NCBI GenBank assembly: GCA_946699065.1
Contig: CAMPDV010001937.1
Coordinates: 18,850 to 82,849 of the forward strand
Reading direction: 5' to 3'
Length of the DNA stretch: 64,000 bases
Source of the DNA: Loxodes magnus
Lineage: Eukaryota > Ciliophora > Karyorelictea > Loxodida > Loxodidae
The notes beneath the pieces are model-generated. The model searched no databases. It was given only the letters and a program-made list of their open reading frames with translations, and was not told the origin of the DNA. This document shows positions 47,193 to 59,035 of the stretch, one piece after another. Both the position numbers and the translations under genes were made by a program. Every line of letters begins with the position of its first letter. The stretch's first letter is position 1.

Positions 47193-48501
47193 CTTTATTT
47201 TTTTAATTTATTAGTCCTTTCTAATTTTTTCCGACCCTGCAGAAAGATCACTTTCGTAAATGCAAATGCTTTTCTATCCTTATTGGTTAATCTAAATATG
47301 TACTAATCTTTTTCCATACTCAGGATGTTAATGAAAATATTGTATCAAAATATATATTACTTACGTCGTATATTTTTTAAGTAGCTTTCTATCTATATCA
47401 ATTTTACTTTTCACACTATCACATGTACCTTATTCTAAATCTTAAGTAACTGTGACATATCTACCTTATATATTGTACATTTCGTACTATGGACGTCTTC
47501 AAGTTTCGGATTTATTAAACTTTTAAAGTTATAGACTAGTCAGATTGAAATAACATATTATTTAATTGCACTCTTTTTTATTATTATGTTTACTCATACG
47601 TTTTGCTGGCGGAATTGTTTTATCTTCTTCTTTATGTTTCTTTTTAAGAATATTAAGATTAATATTGGAAGATAAGGTTTAATTCTGATAAATAGCATCG
47701 ATCGAATCTGTTTAGTTTTATTAATCTTTTTTTCATCTTTTAGTAGAATAATTAAATATATCTGTTTTCAAATTTTAATTAAGTTTTTAAAACTCTTCTA
47801 TTTTTATCTCAAGTGTCTACATATTTTGGGTACTTTAAATTAATTTTAAGTTGAGTTAGTGATATTAATGCTATAGTAAAACAAAATCTTCATCTGGCAA
47901 TTTTATTTGACAGTATTAGTTATTATGTTATGTTATAATAGTATTAGTTTATGCTTCCTATTAATTATTTTAAGTTTACATTAACTTGTCTTGCTTGATT
48001 ATATTTGTTTGAGTAAATTTTTGACACAAAAAAGCTGTTTATTATTTATTTATATTATCTGTATAGATAATACTATCCTTTGTTTAAATATTTCCATATA
48101 ATGTCTAAGTTTATGCATCTACAAATTACTTCTTCTAAAATTACTATTAATTACTAAATTCTTTTGTATGTTAGATTTAATTCTAAAATAATTCTTTATA
48201 CATTTGAATTTCCTTATTTTTAATAGAAATTTAATTTTGAAAAGCTATATTTATTTCATAGTTTTATTATCTTTACTTATCTAATTAGATTTTAAAAGTT
48301 AAAATTTCCATTTAAGCTTTCTATTCTTAATCTATAAATTACTTATTTTAGTAATATAATTTTTAATATTAAGAATATAACTCTTGGAGTTAAATTTCGA
48401 TTATTATTTTTTATTAGGTAATTTGTTGAAGTAAATATTAGTTCTATTCTAATATAGTCTATTGATATCCTTGCTAAGTTTTATTTAGAAAGTTATCTAT
48501 T
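47193..48501 (-). mobile_element. LINE region between ORF1 and ORF2
   Basis: Minus-strand frames here are glutamine-rich and coiled-coil-like (for example NQYLLQQITQQKIIIE, about 48,430-48,380) and continue the character of ORF1 in a shifted frame down to about 47,690. The last 500 bp hold a shorter frame (KEEDKTIPPAKRMSK). Probably the end of ORF1 after a frameshift, then a linker. Confidence 0.5.
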
Positions 48502-50850
48502 TCAATCTAAGTAAAATTTCTAATTTTATTAAAGTTTTGGCATAGTGAATTATTTGCTCCTATCATTTAAGCTTAATAAAGCTTTAATTAGCATTGGCTT
48601 CAATTTGAATCTCTTAATTAGATTATATTTCATCTATTGAATTGACTTAATTCTCATAGTTTTTCTATTATATCTAAATTTCTTGAACTATATTAATTAT
48701 TTCATCTGTTTAAACTATTTAGTTACTGTAATAAGTGGAGAAGTTTGTTTAAGTAATTTTATGAACTAGTTATTTTGATAGCATTTTTTGTGATATTGCT
48801 ATATATCAGATTTGATTGACTAAAAATAGTTCTATAATAGTTTATATTTCTAATAAATTTTATTTATATAAGTTTTATAATATATTTTGGATATTTCTTA
48901 GTTACTTATCAATGTTTCAATATCTCGTTCATATTTTACCTTTATATTAATTAGCATTTCATTTAATTATTGGTTCTTATCTATAAGTCTTTATATATTA
49001 TGTTTAAGTTCTTTTATTTCTAAGGTAAATAAATTCTCATTAGACTAATTAATTATTTGATTTTATATTACATTTCTTAAATCAGCAGTTTAATTTTAAG
49101 GTTGTTTGCTCTGAAGATCAGGTAAATAATGATTATTTGAATTATCAGGATTAGTAGTATTATTTTATTTCTGATTAATTTCGTTATTTGAAATTTAATA
49201 GAATTGTTAATTAGTATTATTCAAAAATTAATCTTAATTTTATGTTATTTTTGACTACCATAAAAGGATATCTTTATTTGAATTTTAATTAGGATTTGAA
49301 GGTATATCTTTAGAATTCTAACTATCTAAGATAATATCTTATTTTTGGAAAGATTTCTTAGGTAATCGTTTCGTATCTTTCGCGGTATTATTTTAGGCGG
49401 TTAATCTGTTCATCTATTTATAGGTTGATTTCACTTTCATAATACGCTACAATTAATATCCACGTTGAAGATAGTTCCGAAGTAGTTTTAATGGGACGCG
49501 TATGAATTTGTTTTCCGGTTTTTGACTACAATTTTTAAGTAGTTGTCTTAATAAATTCATTATTAGGTTTACTTATTTAATTTGTAGTAACTCCAAATCT
49601 TTCGTTTGGAGATTTTAATGCACCTGCCTATGCTTTTCCTATGAATTTGCAGCTTCTTTGAAATTAATTAAAGAAGAGTCACTATTAAAAACTAGTGAAT
49701 TCTATATTTCGTCCATTTTTTTTTTATTCAAGAACCTTAAATAATTATTTCTTTTATTCATAGGCTATTAGCAAACAGACTTGGATAATATTGTACGACT
49801 TAATAATTATAGGTTAGATAAAATGTGAAGATTAGTAAGATTCTTAAGAAATAATATAACTAGGAATAAAGCTAAAATATCAATTACATTTTGAGGGTTT
49901 CTAATGCTTATTTACTAATAAGTATCAAATAGCATTTATTTGATAATTATAAACTTGATAGTGCTTGTTTAATATAATATAGAGAAGGTATTAAAATACT
50001 TTGTTAAAAGTAATAATTAGTTAAACTTAAATAAGTAATAATAATAGAAAAGGAAGATTGATTATTCGCTATTAAGCTTCTTTTATTAATTATAAACTTA
50101 ATTAATTAATATTAGACATATATTAGACCAGGTAATAGGACAAAAATTACCATGACTAAAAGAATGTAGTTTTAGCATGATTTTTGCTTACTAAAAGTTA
50201 GCAAATAATAGAGTTGCATTAAGCTCATCTTCTCTTACTCTTCTGATGTTTCCTTCTTAAAATTAACAAGGATCATTTTATTTTTCTAATATTTGGCTTA
50301 TGTTTTTTCCCTGAACCGTAACATCTAAGGATTTATCACCTCTACAAATATGTAAACCTTTCAGAAATTTGTTTTTCTTCTTTACTTTAGCTCTCATTTA
50401 TTAATGAAAAGGTTGCTTTATAAATCTACACCTTAGATAGTAAATTCTACCTATCTCTGCCTATTCTTTCATATCTTGTATATGCATAATAGTTTATGCA
50501 CTTTTTTTCAGTAATTTTTTATACTCTTCTAAATAATCAAAGTTAGTTTCAATTACCTTCTAGAAGTTATGTAAAGAATGCTCGCTTACTTTATCTGCTT
50601 TACTCAAAAGGATGTTAATTTCTTCTATATCTTTCTATCTGTATTTATAATATCGCTATTCATTCTATTAGCTGTTGCTAACTTATTTGGCTTCACTTTA
50701 TTAATTGTCAATCTTTTTTGAATTAATGAAAATTATAATATTTTGCTTTGAAAGCTTTTTACTGCAAACTTAATGATTTTCTTTGGTTTACTCTTTCAGT
50801 TTTATTCTATATGGAGAAAATTTTCTTATAAAGAGCACAAATTTTTTCAT
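48502..50850 (-). CDS. LINE ORF1-like protein, 782 residues
   Basis: One frame stays open for 783 codons from ATG at 50,850 to TGA at 48,502, and upstream to 50,934. It is the longest ORF in the window. The N-terminal ~250 residues are basic (RAKVKKKNKFLKGLH, with a HICRGDK segment), the middle includes SLINFKEAANSQEKHR, and the C-terminal half is glutamine/asparagine-rich and strongly coiled-coil (FTLEIKELKHNIQRL). An internal ATG at 49,716 could be an alternative start. Its position upstream of an endonuclease-reverse transcriptase ORF fits LINE ORF1, which usually binds the element RNA. No zinc knuckle or RRM is evident, so the role is inferred from position. It could also be two host-like segments fused in frame, but no stop separates them. 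Confidence 0.65.
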
Positions 50851-51095
50851 TGATTGCTACTTTTTAAGAGTCTTATCTTGCAAACATATTAATCCTGTCT
50901 CTTCATTACACCAAGAAATCTTAGGTTTTTCTTCTCATTTTGGTATAAAATTCAGATCTGCTTACAGTTCCACAAAAGACTCTCAAATATGTTAGTAAAT
51001 TTACCTTTGAAGCTATTTATTCTCTCATCCAATTTTTAGAAAAGCCTCAACATCTGCTATGAGCATAGTTTAAAGATAAAATCAAAAATTTCATT
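50851..51095 (-). CDS. Coding-like stretch upstream of LINE ORF1
   Basis: A minus-strand frame (about 51,090-50,910) reads NWMREQIASKVNLLTYL then RSEFYTKMRRKTQDF and stops near 50,900, in a different frame from the 782-residue ORF. It may be the true N-terminal part displaced by a frameshift. Confidence 0.3.
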
Positions 51096-52011
51096 TTTAT
51101 TTTTATTTCTTTTTCTTACAGCTGAAATCATAAGTGAATTAAGCCAGGTTGCTACAATCTTCAGTGTATTTATTTTTTATTCTATAAAAGTAAGAAAACC
51201 AAATTTTATTTAAAAAATAGATTTAAGTAGCTCAAAAAGTAGATCTAATAGCAGTAGTTTCTTTAAGGATAATCTTTAATTAAGTACATTAAATTGCAAT
51301 AATAATAAAAGCTAGAAATTTAGCTTTATAGACTAAAATGAGAAGCCTGTTTTTTAATTACTAGAGTGGTAGACTAGAATATTAATTTATATATCGACTC
51401 ATTTATAAGGCTAAACATTTAAAAGTACAAGAAATATATGAATGTCTAAAAGTATGTTATGCATAATCTAACTGACTTTATGATTTCATTTATCTTATCT
51501 GATAATTTGGAAGCAAATACAATCATCTTTCGCATCAAAAGCTATTAATCAAACTCCATTCAAATTTACTTTACTTAATATATTGCTGACAATAGATCAA
51601 AGATTAACTATCAATGCGTTTATTAATGAATGAATCTCTGTTAATTTCTAGTTTTCCAGCAATCCTATGAACGAATAAAATTCTTAATTTATTACCTTAT
51701 TTCTTATCGTAAGTAAATTATTATATTCATTCAATTGGAGCATAACAATCCAACTATTAAATCTGAGCAATCTTTAACTGTTTTAAATCAATATAATTAA
51801 ATTTCATTTATAGGTAGTATTCATCCTAAGGCACCAACATATATTATATTGTAATTTCCAATTGGTACCTATTTATTAGCAATTTCTTTTAATCTTATAT
51901 CTATAAATTTTCAAATAAATGATGCTAGCTTATTTATTTAGTCTACTATTAATAATCTACCTCATTTTAATTATTTTCACTCTTTCTTTATTTTTATTTT
52001 GAAACAGTTAA
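51096..52011. other. AT-rich stretch, no gene assigned
   Basis: Short minus-strand frames only; some around 51,780-51,960 have passable composition but no motif. Confidence 0.35.
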
Positions 52012-52215
52012 TCAATTACTAAAAGCTGGTAAATTATGTAATGAATAAGGTGTTAGTATGTTTAGGAATTATGCCAATTTCTTATAATTTCCAGGATTTT
52101 ACTTAATTAGTAATATCATATTGTTAAATATTTTTAATAGTTTGAATTTTCCTATTCCAGTTGATCCAAATGGAAGAAGTATGTATTAGATATTTTGCTT
52201 TTCAAAATTAAATAA
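52012..52215 (-). other. Possible P-loop NTPase fragment
   Basis: Minus-strand frame ending at 52,012 contains LLPFGSTGIGKFKLLKIF (about 52,180-52,130), a Walker A-like G-x4-GK pattern where the usual Ser/Thr after lysine is Phe. It is followed by NNMILLIKQNPGNYKK. No Walker B partner was found. Could be a relic of an element ATPase or a chance match. Confidence 0.3.
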
Positions 52216-55200
52216 ATTAAATTGCTAACTTTAAATTTATTTATAGTTAAATATCTATAATTTCTAATATTTAAAGTTTAACTTTATTTTTTTATTTTTC
52301 ATTTTCTAGTCTTTTTTCTGAATTTATAATCTAATTTTGTTGGATAATACTTATTGTTTATTAATTCTGTATCAAATATTTAAAACGCATCTTCATTGTA
52401 ACTTTCCGTAGAATTATTTTTTTAAATATACAGTCAGTATCTTCTTAATGTCACAGTTTATATAAAATAAGTTAATTTTAGCAATTTTAGGTAAAAGATT
52501 TTTGTTTATACTTTTAGAATCTAAAAAAGTAACTTATTAGATTATTATTTTTTTAATTTTAGTTCTTATAGTAATTACTTTTTTCCAATACTAAATAATA
52601 GAATCAATTCATAACAAGTTATATTTTTTTAATTCTTTGCTACTACTCTCAAATAAACGCTTCGGAGTAAAGTTTGTTTTGAGTCATATGCAAAAAATCT
52701 TATAATTTATCTTCAGAAAATAATGTTTATTATTAATATCTTTCAAATTAATAAATATTATAAGATATTAGATTAGATTAATTTTATTAAATTTAGGTTT
52801 TCGTTATTTATCTTGACTTAGTTTTACATCTAATGAGAACATTTGCAAATTATTCTACTTTCCAAACTTCTCAGTATTTCTAAAATTTTGTATTTCTCAA
52901 AAAAGGATTAATTCAAATATATTTTAATTTACTATTCTACGTTATAAGAGTTTTAATAAATATCTATTTACAAAATCTCTTGCAATCCATTATTTTTAGC
53001 TTTACTTTTGCTATGTTTTTGCTTTTATACTTTAGTACATTATTAATATCTAATACAAACTAAACATCCTAAATGGTTATTCTTAACTGAAGTTAAGGTT
53101 TCATGAATGGCAATATAAATTTATCATTCCGTCAGGATTTTATAATTGCCTTTTAATAAAAAAGCCTATTTCTTATATCTTAACATATAATCTTAATTTG
53201 CGGTTTAGTTCTTTTGCTATTTTATCGATTTTTCTTTTTAATTTGTTGGTTTATTTAGTTTTTATTTAATCTTAGCTGCATTAGTGTAAAATGATATTAA
53301 TTATACATTGTAATTAGTTTGATTAATTTAATTTTATAACACCAATAATGATGTTTTATTTTAGCTAAAATAAAAGTAGTATTCTCTAATGTAGCTGTTT
53401 ATACTTATATATAATTAATATGATTAATGATATAAAATGTATTATGTAATATATGCTTCATACTTATAATTCAAATCTAAATTAATCTTCATTATAATTT
53501 AGTGAAGAGAAAGTTCCCTATAATTCTCTATTAACGTAACTAGTTTTGCTATTTTACTAACTGCTACTTAATTTATTACATATCCCTTTTTACATAATCT
53601 AGATATTTTCATCTATTTTTAGTTATTTTTAAACTAAATTACTTAAATAAAATAAATCTCATTTACTAAAGCTAAAATTAATAGAACAGCTTCTATAATT
53701 TATTACTTTTAAACTATTATTAAATTGCAATACTTTAAAACCTTAAAATTTGCTAGATAAGAAAGGAAAATAACCTATTAAGGATATAATAGATTAGATA
53801 TAAGGGTTAATTTAATTCGGAAAGATAATTGCCAATCTCATTAGTATCCACAGTACAAGAAATATTCCATTATAAGTCTTGCCTTACGTTACTATATTAT
53901 CTTTGAGTAAATTTCATTAAAGCATAAAGTAAACATAGCTACAGACCTCAAGACAATCATATTAAGAATCTCTCTTAGAGCACATAATAAAACTCCTACA
54001 GACTTTTTATTTTATACTTAAGCACTTTTTTAATTTTCTTTGTATTGAATATTCTTTTTAATAATCTAAGTTATAATGAAACTTAGAGCTATTGAAATCC
54101 CTAATACTTTTAACTAAATAATTTTAGTATGCTATTACAAATGTTAAATGATATAAGAATTAAAAATAGAAACAGTATCCGGTTTATAAAAGGATATAAT
54201 AATTAAAATTAATGTTAAATAGATTATAATAAGTAACTGTATGATATAATAATAATACTTCTAGTTATTATTAGTAAACCGTATAATTATATTCAATCTA
54301 TCATACTTTTCATTTATTTTCTATTACCATTAATCTTACATAAGTTGAACCAATATAATAATAAGCCAGGCTTAAATTAAGGCATCAAGAATAACTTTTT
54401 GGGCCTATATAATTAGTTCTAAAGAGGAAATTATAAACAATATATACTAAAGTCTATAAAATTAATTTAACACTTTATAAAGTAAGCTATTAACATTAGA
54501 GTTTATAATATCTTAGGTAAAATAATAATAACAAAGAGAAATAATAGTATTCTCACATATTCACTTAATTATCATATAATAAACCATGTAATATAATATT
54601 TAACTTAAAAAGCATATAGTTAAAATAGATACCTTAAGTGGATTAAGATTTATCAAATAATAAATAATTATAATTTAACTTTAAGATATTCAAACATAGT
54701 TATATCAACAATCAGTCCTTTAATTAAAATAATTTATTCACTTGATAAATCTTTCAGCTACTTAGTGAATTATCTTAGTTATAATAACCCTTCTTAAATT
54801 TTTAAGGCTTTTTATCCTTATGATCTTTAAATAAGAAACTTCAGTGATAATTCATTTTTCTCTTTATTTTTAAATTATAGAAACAATTTTTTCTTTCTAA
54901 CTTGATATCAAATTAAAACTTAATTATTGCCTTTAATTTTCAATTATTTTTTCTGGATATTTCAAAGATTTCAAATAAAACACTTAATTGATTTAAGTTT
55001 TTCGTTTTTCAATTATCTAGATAGCCCTTTCAAATCAATCTAAATTTTACTTGTTTTTCAAGTAATTTATAAACAATCTCCTTCTTTATGAGTTTTTATA
55101 TTCTTATTATTTATATATAAGTAAGAATGAATGTATGGTACTTTACTATGATAAGAGAATTATCTAAATGACATAAGATATTATTAATTTATAAGCATTT

Positions 55201-57429
55201 AAAACATTTTTCTAACTTCAATACTATTATTAAGTTTCATATCTAAAACTTAGCAAGACTGTTTATTTACTGTAGCTTATCAGTAATTGTTAATTTTTCA
55301 AATTAAGTGTTTATTTTAATGTTAAAATATCTTTTTAATTTGATTTGCTTTAATCTTAAATAAAAATATAGTACCACTTTATTAATTTATTGATCATATT
55401 TAAGTTTATCAAATGTTTATTCTTATGCTCATAATACCTATTTTCCTATAGTAAATAATGATTTGATTAGTAAAAGTTGAATATATTATCTATTAATATT
55501 CTATTATCTAGAATATCTTTGCTATGTTTAAATTACTTACTCTAAATTTATAAGTTTTATTACATTTTAATTTTTAAAATAGTATGTTTACTATAAATTA
55601 TAATTATTTTAAATTATTATTTAAACAGATACTTTACTTATGGAGAGAATGTATAGTTTCATTAGTTAAATATTTATTAGTGTAAAATAGATAGTTTTTT
55701 ACTTATAAGAATTAAATAATAAAATTAGTTTTTCATTAAGTTTATTCTGCACATTGTTAGAATTAAAAAATAGATCTTTTGATGATTAAGATTTAAAACA
55801 TATAGCATAAATAAAAAATTTCAACTAATAAGTTTCATTTATTTAATGGCATTATTTAAAATTAAACATTATACAGAAACTAAAAACTTTTATGAAGGAG
55901 CAAGATTAATAAATAGATTATAATATTTATAAAAATGTAAAAATAATAATAAAGCAAATAACTTGTAAATTAATTAACTATGATTAGCAATTGTACTATA
56001 TAAAATCAAATTAAAAATTGGAATTTAAATAATCTAAAAAGTAAATAAAATCTTATAATTAATAGAAAGAGATATAAGCACTCTTAAAAGAATATTAAAA
56101 AGAGAATTAATTTTAATTTCTATTTAAATATAAATCTATTAAACTAATAAAAAGAACTACAAAAATAAAATAATTCAACCTTAATTGTAAAATGACAATT
56201 CCTGAGAGAATTAAGTTTTAATCTTAAAGAAAAGAATATTTTCTTTAAGCAAGTCTCTTTTGCGGATTTTTCTTTAGATAGTTTATTTCTCGATATTTTT
56301 GATTTGATTCTTTACTTATTTTACAATAAAATTTTTGTGCAAACAAAAGTTAAACTTATTGTGTTTAAAGCTTAAGTTTAGAAATCAATTTTCCGTAAGT
56401 CTTGAAATTATCTGCAAATGATACAGATTCACTTTAAGATTTTTAGGAAAAGTTTCTTAAATTTTTCATTAGTTTTTTTCATATAAGCAAAATCTTTATT
56501 AGCAAAAATATTAAGTATTTTCTTATTAATTCATAATCTTAAAGTGATTCCTAATTAGATTTAATATCTTGAAGAGAACGCATCCAAAAAACTGCAAGTG
56601 GAATTTAAATTTTATAATATGAATTTTACATAGAAATTTGTATTTGTGTTAAATGCCTTGCAATATATCCTTGTTAAATTATTAAGAGACACGTTAAAAA
56701 TATAACGATTAATAGTTATGTTTTTAAAATTTCATAATCTAAAAATTATATATTTTTTAAATTATACATATTTATTTTTCCATCTGAATTAATTAAAAAA
56801 ATTATTAATAAATTGAAGTTTCTTAAGAATTTTAAATGCTTAAATTTTATTTTTATTTTGACTAATTCTACTAAATTTATGCTTTAATTATTTTTATTAC
56901 TGTAAGTTAGATAAATTAAAATCATTATAAAATGAAGTTTTTTTAAGTAATTTAATTATTAAAGTAAAATCATTTTAATATAAAGAAATGCTTACTTTTT
57001 TATCTAGATATTAATTTTTTGGCGTTAAGAATATTTTATTTAATGAAATTCTTTAATTTTAAAGATTTTTTTATTCTATAAATTTATTAATTTTTAATCA
57101 AATTTTTACCATTTTTCTTATTTATATGTAACCGATTAAGAAATAATTAAATTTTTTAAGGTTTTCGAAAATAACTTATTTTACTTTCTTTAACTATTAT
57201 TATGTATAGATATCCTAAATTTGCTTAAGTATTTTTATAATATAATGATAATAGCTCGTATATCAGATGTTTAATCATAAAATTTAAAAATTAATTTAAT
57301 AGTTTATTTTTTAATCATTTTTTACTTGCTATCTTACTAAAATTGCAAATTATTTTAATAGGATTATAACTAAAGATTTAATTTGCATTTTTATAATTAG
57401 ATGTTGATAGATTGTTTTTTTAATAAACT
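52216..57429. other. Long AT-rich stretch, no gene seen
   Basis: About 5 kb without a recognisable protein, RNA gene or repeat family. Long chance frames occur because only TGA stops translation and G is scarce. Confidence 0.45.
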
Positions 57430-57567
57430 ATGGATAATTGGAAAAAATATCGAATGAATGAAAAAATATTTAGAAGTAATAGTGATTTAGAATTATTATA
57501 GCTTCAGCTGAGGATATTGGGATAATGGAGTTTGTATTTATTGACTTCTAGAAATAAAAAATCTTGA
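57430..57567 (+). CDS. Small ORF, 45 residues
   Basis: Frame from ATG to TGA starting MDNWKKYRMNEKIF, hydrophilic then leucine-rich, with slightly higher GC than its surroundings. It lies ~600 bp before the WD40 region. No family recognised; may be an isolated exon or chance. Confidence 0.25.
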
Positions 57568-58149
57568 GCTATTAAGTAAAATTAATTTTTGGTTAAATTA
57601 GTATAATTTAATTAAAAATCTTTTATTTTAAAACGAATAAATCATAGATCTCTTATTTTAAAGCAGTTTGCTTATAGCTAAAACTTAAAATCTACATGGA
57701 TAGTACATTTAATTTAATTTCATAAATATGATAGATAATTTGTAAAATATAAAGAAAATTAAGATTAGCATATTTTTCTTATCTTTAAATTAATTAAAAG
57801 GATATAAATTTTAAATTTTATGTTTTGATCATAATGTACTTATAAGCATAATTAATAAAGAAATAATTTAAATATTTAATTATATTTAAGGTAAGTAAAG
57901 AAAACTATTTAGATTTATAAATTGCTTTAATTAAAAAATTATTAAAGTATCTTTTCAAATTAATAATGGAAAATTAAGAAAAACTATTTATTAAAAGTAT
58001 TTTTATGGAAACTCTTAAGACAAAGAAATGCTTTCCTAGGCAGGATAACTCTTCTACTTTTTAGAAATCCTACCCAGCTGGTGTTTTTTTAATACTTGCA
58101 AATAAATCAACTATGATCAACTAATGATAATTCATTAATATTTTAGACT

Positions 58150-59035
58150 AAATATTGAATGACATTAGGGTTCAATTTTATCGGTGTCAGTAACAAATGA
58201 ACTGAAATAAATCTTATCAGGAAGTTTTGATGAGACAATAAAGATATGGAACTTTACAACTGGCTAGTTAAAGAGTATTTTGGTAAGGACAATATTTCTG
58301 TATTTTCTGTAGCGATATCAAGTGACTAGAAATGAATTGTATAAGGTAGTGTTGATAATGCCATTAAAATATGAGATTTTACAACTGATTAGTATACAAG
58401 TACTTTGTAAGGACATACTAGTTCTGTATTTTCTGTATTTTTTTTCCTCTAAAAGTTACTGAATCGTATCGAGTAATTCTGATTATACGATAAAGATATG
58501 GAACTTTACAACCGGTTATTGTAAGAATATTTCGTAGGGAAAAAAATTTTATATTATCTGTAGAAATATCAAATGACATGAAATGAATCGTAGGGTTAGT
58601 GGTGGATGAGGTTCTGATAATGTAATAAAGATATGAGACTTTACAAATGGCTATTTAAAAAGAGTTTTGAGAGGACATAATTATTATTTAATTTCTGCAG
58701 CGATATCAAGGAACCAGAAATGAATCGTATCAGGAAGTTTAGATTATACGATAAAGATTAGGGATTTCTCATCCGGTCAATTAATCAAACTCTTAAGGGT
58801 CATTCAATTGGTGTATCAAGTATTCAAATTAGTAATGATTCAAGTGTAATAATTTCTGGATCTAATGACAGAAAAATAGGATATAGACTCCAGTTCGTTT
58901 AATGCATATAGACTCTTTAGGGACACTGATAGTATATTCGAACTTTAGCATTGAGTAAGGACAATAGATAAATAGTATCTGGAGCCGAGAACAATAAGGT
59001 GAGAAAGTGGAAGATAGCGAAATGAGAGAAATTAT
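58150..59035 (+). pseudogene. WD40-repeat gene fragment, decayed
   Basis: At least five WD40 blades are visible. Blade ends read IKIWNFTTGQLKS (about 58,240), AIKI-stop-DFTTDQ (58,360), TIKIWNFTTGYC (58,490), VIKI-stop-DFTNGYL (58,625) and TIKIRDFSSGQL (58,750). A later one ends VRKWKIAK (about 59,010). In two blades the WD tryptophan is TGA (58,372 and 58,634); in one it is AGG. Several frameshifts separate blades. WD40 propellers are protein-interaction platforms and in ciliates are often the C-terminal part of NACHT proteins. A NACHT gene lacking its WD40 part lies on the same strand at 21.9-24.7 kb. No start or upstream domain is visible here. Confidence 0.8.

Noticed and set aside
50898-51050. 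Three further TGA-at-tryptophan cases upstream of the 782-residue ORF
   Set aside because: Another frame over the same DNA is open and more protein-like, so those TGA codons are probably out of frame.
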